From positions 44,832,308-44,896,307 of the forward strand of contig CM019237.1 of assembly GCA_009741485.1 (NCBI GenBank): a stretch of 64,000 bases of DNA, given 5' to 3'. The notes beneath the pieces were generated by a model that saw only the letters and a list, made by a program, of their open reading frames with translations, was not told the DNA's origin and ran no database searches. The position numbers were made by a program, and so were the translations under genes. The stretch is from Malurus cyaneus samueli (taxonomy: Eukaryota > Chordata > Aves > Passeriformes > Maluridae). Of this stretch, positions 40,101-52,100 are shown piece by piece; position 1 is the first letter of the stretch; each line of letters opens with the position of its first letter.

Positions 40101-43100
40101 GAGAAAGAACATCACCTTAGCTTTGCTATCTAGCAACTTTTTTTTAGATCATTACTGCTGCAAATGAGGTTGAATCACCATTTGGAATTTTGAAAAGCAA
40201 GGAAAGAAAAAATGGTGGGGATGGGTGTAAAAAAAGCTATTCTAATAGCACAAGGAAAAAAAATGGAAGGAAGGAGACAATTTACGTTCCAAAGCACATA
40301 TGGTAGACATGATAATTGAGAGAATTTATCTCCCACCATAATTGCAATAGTGAAATTTAACACAAAAAGAACAACTTAATACACTACAGTACATATAAAC
40401 CAATGGCAAACTATTGTAGAAAACTGGGAAAGAAACCTGTAAAGCTCAAATTGAACAGCCCAACAACATGCACATATATTGTACCAAGTGAAAAACCAAA
40501 AGCTACAAGTAGTATTTTGATGCAAGTTCTGAATATGCGCTTCTCTAGTCACACACGATATATATTAATTTAGAAGTTTTGGTATTATATAACGCCACAG
40601 TTCAGTTCATCATGAAAAGATAGCAAGGTTGTTGATTACAATGCCACCTGCTTTTCATAAAGGAACATTTCAGCATGTAAAAGTGAAAAATTAAGGGGAA
40701 AAATGCAAAAATACACTGCAAAATTAAAAAAAATAATTCCAGAGTAGCAAAGACCAAAATTCTGAAGAGTAGGTGTGCCAAACTGACACAGTGCAGACAA
40801 TTTTATTATTAATCATCTCTACTATAACAAACTAGAAAAAATCTGGAGGTTGTAAACCAGACAATTTATGAAGCATCACACCACCACAACAATACATGAT
40901 GCACCAAAGCGTTATATAATAGCAAAATCAATCTTAAATTATGGATAGTGATGTTAAAAATATGGTCTGGGAATGGGGTGCATGTAGATAGAGTGGCCAA
41001 AGTGTGTTTGTATGCATAATTGTAAGGTCAGAATTTCATTTTTAGTCATCCATACACACAACTACATATTTCAAGCACAGTTTAAGCAGTTGTGAAAATT
41101 ACTTTTTCTAATACATTTTTGAGCATATTTCAGTCACTGACTCCTTCAGTGTCAGATTTATCACTTCTCAACTGTTATTTTTTCCAATGCAGTAACTCCC
41201 ACAAACTGAAGTAATTATTTCAGCCTTGGAAAGATGTCATGAGAATCTACTCAACCACGTACCAAACGTATTTGTCATATCTTACCAAGATAAAAAGGAA
41301 AATGGTAATGCAATAAAGGAAGCAATTTACCAACATCAAAGTTTACACAAACAAAATTTCACAGTGCTGCAATACATGTTTTGATACTATGCGGTTGCAT
41401 ATTTGTATAACACTGAAAAACACTTTTGACAGACATTTTATGTTGCATTCACAAGATTGCTACACTCTCCTCACCCTTAACTGGTATTGTGCAACACTTC
41501 CTACAGAACAAGAACAATGCGAGCATGGAAAAAATGAATAACCAGTCACAATAACCTCAAAGAATTATATACCCTCTCATTTCTTTGGTGCAAAGAGCAG
41601 ATGTTAGCTTGGCTACACCTATAAACAAGAACATAAATAAGAGACTGGTTGCCAGAACTGGTTTTAGATGCTCACAATCATAGTCCAAGTAGAAGTTACA
41701 AAGAAACACATGACACAATGCTGAAAGTATTTTTTACAGATGTGATTCATGTTTTCCTTCATCAGACAGTTAAAAACAAACATACATTCATGCACACACA
41801 TCTCTTTACTGGTTTTCACCCTTTGAAAGTAAAACATCTACCTTATTTCCCCAAGACTCACTGAGTTTCCCAATAGTACCATGTGGGGTGGCCATCTTGG
41901 ATGGTGGAAGATAATTTCATTTAACAGTAAATATAATATAATATAAATATAATACTTTTCACATTCGTTTACGGCAGTTTTTAAAAGTTATTATCTATGC
42001 CTGAAGGAATGACATGATCAGTTAGACTGTTTAAACATCACTCCCAATTTTTTTGGCCCCAAATGACAAATTTGAGTTTATAATATACAAGTATACTCAT
42101 TAAAAACTGCTCTCAGTAGCTGAGGGTGCTGTAGGTAACACACACACACAGATAAAGACAACTAACGTTAAAAGTCACACATTTTAATTGTGTTCCTTAA
42201 AACAGCCATCCAACTCAGCTACATGATTTCCTGGTAACAACTTTTATAATTTAGTTTTCTACTTAGGCAAAGATTCCACCTCACAGATGAGAGCTAGTTG
42301 CATTTTAAACATCACAAACGTAACTCCAGGGTCAGAGACAAAAGTCACGTAGCCCATTTTACATATATAACTATATACGTTTATTTTCAGAGAAAAAAAC
42401 ATGAAATGCAAGGGAACATATTCATCTATAATAATTAGACAATATAAAATAGCTGCTTATAAACTGTAAGCTGACATATTCACTTTGCTCATATTATTTC
42501 CCAAGAGACTCACAAAGTTTGTTACACACTGCAGGGTAAAGAGATAGGAGTTACAAATGTACTTTATTAATGATTTACCAGATGAATTTCCAATAGTCAG
42601 CAAAATAGCTTAAATTAAACTGTAGTTCAACCAAATACATCAAGTTATGTCAGAAACAATGGGAAATGGATAGGATACTGCTGGACTTTTATTTAATAAA
42701 CTAATAGTAGCTGTAAGGTAAAATGCACAGATGAAATTCAGATTGAAAAGAAGCTTTACTCCTTAATAGGATAAGGTGCACATGAAGTAGGGAACAGAAA
42801 AAAAATACTCAACTATTCACCTGACTTGGTGTTTTAATAAATATAATGCAAACATTCTTGAAGATTGACTTACGCCAGACATTTTTAACACATCAAACTC
42901 TGTTAAGATTTGTTCAGTGTTATGGTACAGTATAATAACACTGCTTTCATAGGTTTTCTCATTATACCATAGCTATATTTATATAATATATATAAATCCT
43001 GTATCTATAACTGGGATTAATACTAAAATACTTTCAAACCATTCTAAAGATTTGCTATATAATTTAAAGTGCCTTTGCCTCTATAACAATAATATTTATC

Positions 43101-46100
43101 CAAATACACTAAAAGTGCTTGTCATGTCTTCAGAAATGCTACTCAAGGAGCCGAGGCACTGGAACTGTCATGGGTAAAATCACTGGGGCCAAATAACAAC
43201 CTTTAAATTTCTGTCTACACAGAAAAAAAAGCTGCAGATGAAAAACTAACACAGACATAGTAAGATGCCCCCTTCCACATCCCTGCAGCCACTCCTTTTG
43301 GAGCAAGAAGAAGAGAGAAAGGCTGAAAAAGAAGAAACAGTCATATAGCAAAACTGCATGTTCAAACTACTGAAAACTTTAACCATATTGATCTAAACAG
43401 CAACTGCTGAGAAGCTGTACAGTTCACAATAACCAGAGGTACTAGACTAAAACCACAACAAAACCAAGAACAAATTCAATTTCAAAGCACCCTTCCAATG
43501 CCTTCGGGTATTTGACACTGTGCACAGTGGAACTCTTCACATGGTACAGAGAAGGTGCATATAGAAAAGAAAATTTAACATACTTTAAGATACCATGCCA
43601 ACATCATAAAAACAAAAATTAGAGTACCCCTCAAAGTAACAGCTGAGATTTCCAAACTTAACAGGAAAACAGAGAAAACAAGTTCTAGATTTACAGCACT
43701 AGTATCAAAGCTGAATTATGAAAATGAGATGCAAAACTAAATTTATGTAAGTATTATATAAGGAACCAGTCATTCTCCACTGTTTCCAGGTTATCTCCAT
43801 CAAAGGAAATGGAATTTAATCAATAATACAGCAGCCAGTAGGAAAAAGAACTAATTTAGTTGCCTAAACTAAGTCCTGGTTTTTCATTTGTGTTGTTTAT
43901 TTTGGGTTTTGGGTTTTTTTTTTTTGGTAGAGCGTTTTGTTTTTTTGGGGCTTTTTTCGCAACTGAAATGAAACAATCTTATTTTAGGTGAAGATCTAAT
44001 TAGAAAATTCAAGAACCATAGACTGTTTCTTTCAAAAACTATGTGTTATACTCAGATTTTTAAGGGGAATTTTAAATGACGATTGACAATTTTGCATTAA
44101 ATGTGCAGCCAAAGTCTAAATCTAAGTTTAGACAAACAAACTATACTTAACCTGTTGGTTCAACAACAGGTTCCTCTTATAGCAGAAAAATAATGGGAAA
44201 AAACCTGAGAAACTCTGTTATCCTGCTGTTTGAGGTTCTCTGCTGATACTGCAACTGAGGAGTACAATTCATGTCCCTTTTGATAGAATTCGGTATGTTC
44301 ACACATAACTTGTATCACCATAAACTGACTTGAAACTTGACCCTCTGCTCCCCACATTACTGTACTTACAGCCAAAATTGGCTTTACAAAAGCAGCAAAA
44401 TATGCATTCTGTTTACTTCAATTTTTCTAGAAATAAAATACATGTAGGAAAGATTCATTTAACAATTTAGGTGGGAGGGAAAACAGGAGAAAGATTTTTC
44501 ACTTATGGAAGATTACAAAGATGTTCTACTAATAAGAATTAATTCACATTTTAACAGAAAGCTTAGTAAACAATGATCCCAGGTCTTGTGAAGCAATAAT
44601 ACTTCTAGTCCAAACCATGTAAAAAAAAAGTTCCCCCACAGAAAAAAACAGAAGCTAGTAATACTACGGTCAGTTGCTTTGAAGTATCAGATTCAAACTG
44701 AAGGTAGCAAGAGGACGCTGTATAGTTGGTGCCAACAAAATTAGAATTTAACAAATGAGAGTCCAAAAATACCCAATTATAAACCAACAGAATGGAAGTC
44801 AACTTAGAAGCCAAATGATAATCAAAAAGAATGAGAGATACGCCAAAATCGGCCAGAAGAGTCCCTGTTTCTGTTTTAATCACCAGCTAGATTTATGTTG
44901 AAGAATGAAACCATCAGAAATTTGCTGTTGCACTGAGTCACCCAGATGCAGCTAGAACCAGAGTAGGGCATGTGGTCAGTATGACCACAGTATGCAGCAA
45001 GAGGGAACAAAAAAGAATCATTTCCTGGCAACATACTTTTCTTCTTTCTGGAGGGTAAATGTACAATGCCAGTATGCTGGAAGAAGCAACTACCTTGGAC
45101 AAAGACAGGAACCTTTTTTTTTTTTTTGTGGGGGAATAGTATGATACACCCATCCTGGTGAAAGTTTAGATTAAATTTCTTCAAAAACAAAATTAAATTT
45201 ACCACTCTGGATGAGTTATGAATTCTATGAATCCCTAAAATTTGAAAATCTATACTACCCTAAAATACACTAGAATAAGTTACTGCACAGTTCTTGTAAG
45301 TTCTGAGAACTGTCTGACCTTTTTTTCACTCTTTCTTCTAGCCATCAGAAAGGATCACTTTCTGTACTATCTCTGATTGATTTATTTTAGGCTTGACAAA
45401 ATGATCCATGCTTTCTTTCCTATGCTCCAACTAAGGAAGTAGGACTGTGCATAAGTAATTTTTATATTAACTATTACATCTGACCAAGTATCTCAATCAT
45501 AAGTGAGTAAAAGATCAGGACAGAACTTTCAAAACCTTTTAATATTTAATAAGATCCATCAGAAAATGGAGTACTGTGTTGGTCTTACACTCCGGAAAAT
45601 TAATGCTGTTAAGCATAAATAACCTATACAAGGCAACAAAGGTAAATACTATCAGCAAAGATAAAAACTCCAAAATTCAGGCATCAAGTTCTCTGTACAG
45701 ATTAGAGCAGTGTCTATATAAATTATATACTATAACAGAGAGATAAATCTCATTCAATATTTGAAAGTCTATGCCAGCAAGGAAGTTCTTCACTCAATTA
45801 AGAGTTTATCATGGTCAATTTGTTATTTCAGCTGGGATTTTTCTCTCTTTTGTCTGCTGTTGAGCAACATCAACACTTCAAGTGAAGTCCTTAGTGTGAT
45901 AAACCATGTGTGTATAGTGCATGTGCATACACACATTTGAAAAGGACAAAGCAATTTCTATTTAATTCAGTTATATAATGAAAAACAATTTCAAATGCTA
46001 CCGTGTTTCTTCTTCCAAAGTGGACCTACCATAATCTGTGATTCTATAACCAATTTTCTGTTTTTATTTACAAGAAAATCTCTTGTCAGAATCTATGGTG

Positions 46101-49100
46101 AAAATTATTCTTCACATCCACTATCCTGAGAATTTCTAACCTGTAAAAATCTGTATAAAATATAATGACAGGATCAGTTTACTAATCTGAAGAAGTTAAA
46201 ACCAAACATATTTGTACAGGGTTCAGTGGGGAAGAACAGGATGCACATCTTGTGAATTACATTATACTGACCCAGACTAGAGTGCAAAGATGATGTGAAA
46301 TGTAAGGATGGGATTGCTGAGAGGAAATAAAAAAAAAAAACTCTCAGCACAGAGACAACATTTAAACTCTAATTATATGGCATTTAAGCAAGAAATTGTT
46401 TTCAGCTCTTTCCAGAATGTTTTCCCCATTTCATGCACAACTGAAGAGATCCCAATTTTAATACCAATGTATCAGTAGGGCCTTTGGAGAACACAATGAC
46501 TGGAATCTTAAGCCAAAGATACTAAGTAGGAAAAGGAAAGCCCTGCAAAGCAAATCTGCAGCCCACAGTGAAAATCAATTTAGAAGAATGCTTTAAAAAA
46601 AAAAAGGCACAATCCTGTAGGTCTGATAACAATTTGAACAGAGGGTGACAGTAGTTAAGCATTTCCAGGTGTTTTCATGCGTATGTACATATTTGTAGTG
46701 CATCTGTGTCTATTTCATTCAGTTTCTACTTTCTTGGTGCTTTTCAGTAATCAAGTATCTGATTTGCAAGATGCTACATTATGCCAGCAGGCACAAAATG
46801 GTATGATAAATAACACTTCACAAAATATAAAAGCCACACTCTCAGTGAAGAAAGCCTATCTTCAGCTAAGTGGAAATCAGTATCTCCCTTTAATATTTTT
46901 TTAAATAGTTCTGCTCAGCCACTTGAAAGAGTCCCAGCTGCCACAAAAGGCCATACAAACTCCAAGACCTGTTTAAGTTTCTGCTCCATAGCTCATATCT
47001 TGAGTGTGAACAGGATACTTCTTGCTGAACTAGACCATAAGAAATTTCCTCAGAAGACCAAGTAAAGAAACAAATCTGGTAATTTTTCCATTTAAGCAAT
47101 TCATTTGAAATCAGCTCTATTACAGAAGCATCAAGTCATTGGTTCTTGTTTTATCACACGCCTTATAAAGACAGGTTTGTTACAGCAGCCTTGAAGGGGA
47201 CCGGCAGTTAGGCTCCCACTGGTCATGCTCTTGGGGAGAAACACCTTGGAAGAACTGTGGTTCAACAGGACAGGGCTTTTGCAATTCAGAGCTGGGTGTT
47301 CCTCAGGGACTAAAGCTACAGAGTTAGTGCCAGCTGATACCACAGATTTCGTAGGGAATAAAATTTTGGTTTGTTCTAGAACACGTTTTACAGAAGAGGT
47401 GGATGCACCAGATACTGATTCTTTTATCACTTCATTTGGGATCTTGCTATGTAGGTAACTGGGGGCATTATTTTCCATTATATCTGACCAGGCCCTGTAG
47501 TGAACCTCTGAAGATCCCCAATAGTGTCTAATAGCAGACTCAGAGCGATGGCCTGTCACTGCCATTATTTCTCTAGGCCCCAGTCCTGCTTCACACAGTA
47601 GCTGGATGGTGGTAGTTCGGAGAGAATGATTGGTGTACCGCTGAGAGAGCCTAGCTGCCACACTTATCCTGGGCATCATGGTACCCAGGTAATTAACACC
47701 CATTGGTTCTCTTTTGTACCAGACAGGCTGTTCTTGCATTTGCTCTGACGTTAGCTTTAAAGGGTGCAGGTAAAAGGCAGGGGGCTCTGGAGGCAACTTA
47801 GACAAATAAAGTTCCAAGGAAAAAACAGGACAGTTTGGATCCCCAGGCATATCATACATTTTACCCATTTTATGGGGATCTTCTCCACATTTTCCTTTGC
47901 CAGGATACCTAAACATAGCATACCGACGCCCGTTCTTGTCCTTCTCAACAACAAACGCATCTGGAGCCAGATCTCTTAGAATTTCCCTCCCTCGCTTGGC
48001 AAAATGCAACTGCAAATCAAACCACACCTTGTTGACGAGTGCCAGTGGACTGTGCAAACCCAGCACACCAGACTGCTTAATCTTACGCAAGTCCTCAGCA
48101 GCTATAGGAGGATGGTGGTGAGTCTCATCCTTTCCCTGCATGCGCAGCATCTTCAGCACGCTCACAAACACCATGTTTGCACTGGCAAACTCTTTGTCCT
48201 TCATTAAGCAAATCTGACGATTATAAGGTGGCATTTTGAGATGCCGGTTTAAGCCAGCACGCATTGACTTGTAGCTTGCCACACTGTAGGTATTTCCATC
48301 ATGATTTCTTATTGTGTAATAAAACTCTCTTAAGATATCATTGAGTTCACTTACTGGGACCAATTCAAAGCTAGGATCCTTGCCATTTTTGGCCAGCCAC
48401 TGTTTTAATAGGTTAGCTGCCCAGCCAGTCTGCTTGTGGGTGTTTTTGATGCTCTTAGCATCCTCTTCCTCTTCCTCCAAGCCAAAGAGGACATCCTCAG
48501 GGAAGTTAAAATTCATCTGTGCTGCTTCTACTGCTTCTTTATTTTCTGATGAAGTCTCTTCCTGTTTCAACTGCTTTTCGAAACAATTGATCAAAGTTGT
48601 ACCATCAAATATGCCACAGGTATACGGCACACAGCGAACTACTTTTTGATCTGACAGCTGCGAAGTGTGGAGTAATACATAATATTTTGGATTTTATGTA
48701 ACAAAAAGCAGGTGGCATTAAGTGGATTTTTCAAATGGATGGCATGTTAATTCCATATCTCATTAGCCAATTAAAACACATCAGGTCCTTCTTTTTTAAC
48801 CATGGCATTACACATGCTTTAACTGATTTCACGGAAAGCAAACCTAGAACATACACTACAACAGAAGACTGAAAACCAGAAAACATCCTGTCTTTTATTT
48901 CCCTCCTCCTAGCTCACCTTACACTGCTAAATACCACTATCACACATAATCTGATTTTCTGAATTTTTTCCAGGTCTCAGGCTTAACTGAAGAAAAATTC
49001 CAACATATGCATCTTATACTGAAAATTAAGTCTTAAAACTCTACTACTGTCATCCATTATGGTACTGGATTTCCTACATATCAAGTACTGACAAGGATTT

Positions 49101-52100
49101 TAATAGCTATAATCCACAGGTATCTTTGAAAAATCAAGTTCCAAACAACCATTCTTTATGAAATGCCTTAACAGAAAGATAGAGTGAGGCACAGTTTAAA
49201 ATACTGGCTACCTTTGCCAGACTACTTCTAACAGGTGAAAACCAGGATATCATCCAATATATTTTCTTCTTGCTTTGAAACACAATTTAGATCATCTGTA
49301 CCTTGACACACTAATGAATTAGGAAATGTTGGCTGGAATATATCAATTTTATTTCACTTACTAAAATGACTTCAGGTTTACAGGAATAGTTAAGTATGAG
49401 GTGCTTTATGAAATATGTATAAGTAGAAAGAGAATCATTTATGAAGCATTTCAAATAGCTTTATTTTAAACTTTAAATTTCAAAGTAAGTTCAACAAATT
49501 TTAGTCAAAAAATCCAGTAATACTTTGAGTTATCCTTTATTATTAAGCAGCTATTCCTGAAGAAGGTTTATTTCCCTTTTTTTTCCTCCCATGATATATG
49601 GCAATCAAACATTAGAAGCCAAATTTAAAGTTCTGGGTTAGTGTGGAAATGAGAATACCATAATAATTTATAAAATATTTATAGCTTTAAGTTCAAAACA
49701 TTCAAAGATTGGGCAGGCTTTACTTTGTATGTCAGCTCTATTTCATCAGACAATTTTTAGCCTGCTCCTGATTTACCAACTCATCTACCTACAAAAACCG
49801 CATCAGAAAACTTCTGAAAAAATTATCAGAAGCTCATGCTCCAAATAACAGTGAATCAGAAGAAGAAAAGTATAAACTGAGAGAAACTAGAAAGCATGGC
49901 ACAAAAGAAACTAAACTTGTTTCATTATAAGCAACAAAGGTAAAGAACTTTTCTCCTGTGGATTGTAACTTCAGAATTTTGTATAGAAACAATCAAAAGC
50001 CTACCTGTGTTGCTCCCTCTGCAGGTCGTTTGTTTGCTGAAGTATCTGTTGGTGGCCTGCTCGTCTGGTTGTCTGAAGGGTCAAGAAATTGTTCATTTGC
50101 AGTATTTAATCATTACTAATTATTGCTACCCACTAGATAAATATGGAGGCAATATGCAGAATTATTTGATACTCAACATTCAGTATGTGACATATTTTAC
50201 CTTTAGTCTCAATTTTCAATTATAAGTATTGGAGTTTGATTAATGTGCTCCCTTCCTTGTAAGTTTGACAGTGTATTAAAAACATTTTACGACCAATTTC
50301 CTTGCCTATGTGAGGACAAAGTATAACTCCAACCTCTCCTTCCTTTGCATGCAAACTGATATTAAACTGAAAATTAATAAAATTATTAAATATTTCCATT
50401 TTTAAAAAGCCTGACTGAAAAATGGATGGTTAAACCAGCTGCAAAATATAACACTGAGACAGGGAGACTGAGTATCTTTATTAGCATCACCAAATATTAA
50501 ACTAGCAATTTACAAAGTTGCTTTAATATCTTATGTAAATATATAAATCTAAATTCTGTCCTCATTCCTTTTCATTTTAACCAGACCTTATCACCAACAG
50601 CGCTGGCCCTAATCAGTGTTTCAATTTTGGTGAGAAAACTACTACGGAATAAAGTAAGTCTACAGGAACTGCATAAAATGGGACAAATTCTTTGGACACC
50701 CAGGTCATCCCTTTTGTCACTATCTCATCTGCCAAAATACTTGTTATGTTGTCTTATATCACTTCTATTTGCTTTAGAGCTAAGAACCAATATAAAACAT
50801 AAATGTCCAATGCTAGGAAGCATATATTTTAGCATAGGTAACTTAGATTTAGGAAAATTAAATTAAACTAGTTTCGATGGCAAGCTCTGCTTATATTGCG
50901 CCAAAGAGGAACTTGCTGTAGCTCCAACTCACAAATCCTGAAGACCTCTTGGAAAAAAAAATTCAAGGTATGTAAAATCAAAAGTGCAGAGTATCATCAG
51001 GGCACAGCCAAAGATTGAAAAAAAAGTATTTTAAAATAGTAACTCTATATATTGATATTTGAGCATTTATTGTGTTTACAGAGTTTATTTAAATACTGCA
51101 AGTGTATACTCCTTTTGAACTATTATTTAGCATTGAACTAGTATTGAACTAATTAGTATTCAGTTGGTTTTTTTTCTTGTTTTGTTTACTTTTAAGTGTT
51201 GTGAAAATTAAGTTATAATTATACTTTCAGTATGTCTCTGCTTAGAAAGGCAGTTCATATTATCCTAAGAAGCTGTTTAAAAATAAATACCAAGTCTTAA
51301 TGGTATGAGTTTCTGACTTCATGCTAAGAATTACATAAATCAAATTCCAAATAAAGCTTAAAAAGCCAAACTGCTGATTCTAAGGGGAGATTATTTTCTG
51401 AATAATCTGAACAATGTCTGAAACAGACCTATCATAAAGATGATACTGATCCTGACAATTTCAACAGAAATGCAACCTAGAAGAACCATCTCTGTAAAAC
51501 ACATTAACAAACAATTTTCCATGGAGTGCAGTTCTGTGTTTCCCTCTGACCATTATCCTACTTTCCCAGTGTCAACATTCAAGTATAACTTACCAATCTT
51601 GGGTGCTGCAACGGCGGGTGGTTCAGTAGGAGCTGAACTACCAAATGTAGAAAGGGGAATCTTCATCTGTAAGGGAGCTCTACTGGCGGTCGCATTATAA
51701 AGTCCTGAAGTACCCACTGTGGGCAAAGAAGTCCTTGTGGTCTGGGCAACAGGATGTGTAGTAGGAACAGTCTGCACTGCCAACGTTGTGCCCATTGACC
51801 CAGAACTGGCGGTAGAGTTCCTCTGAATACCAGGACTGGGCACATGTGGGATGTTATTTGGTTTAGTTGTGTTAGTTGATGCCAAAGACACTGTAGTTTT
51901 AGAAAGGCTACCAACTGTAGATGAGTTTTGTACGGATATAAATTCAACGTTGCCTGACTGCTGGTTAGAGACCAAAGTCCCTGTGTGGCTTTGCAGAAGC
52001 TGAGGCTGGGATGACACCGCAACAGGCACATGCAGGATTACGGGCAAAGACTGCAATGAGACAGACACTGACTGAGTGCTGCCAGTGGGCACTTGGTTAG

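Larger units (their letters stand above)
34120..50004 (-). other. ATF7IP intron, 15.9 kb, containing a recombinase-like exon
   Basis: A GTAGGC donor (50004 side) to a TTTCAG acceptor (34120). It is AT-rich. The one coding-quality object is the tyrosine-recombinase-like frame at 47131-48657. Between 34.1 and 47.1 kb I see no gene; there are poly-T runs (43905-43925 and 45113-45127) and short AT-rich repeats. Confidence 0.85.

Noticed and set aside
43905..43960. Long T-rich runs in the large intron as possible processed-pseudogene tails
   Set aside because: No coding remnant precedes the A-rich strand; simple low-complexity sequence.
47131..48630. The recombinase frame as a free-standing gene starting at a GTG or at the internal ATG
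   Set aside because: GTG is not a credible eukaryotic start here. Starting at the ATG (48516) would discard protein-like sequence that extends exactly to a phase-matched splice acceptor. An independent gene with its own upstream exon remains possible but is less simple.
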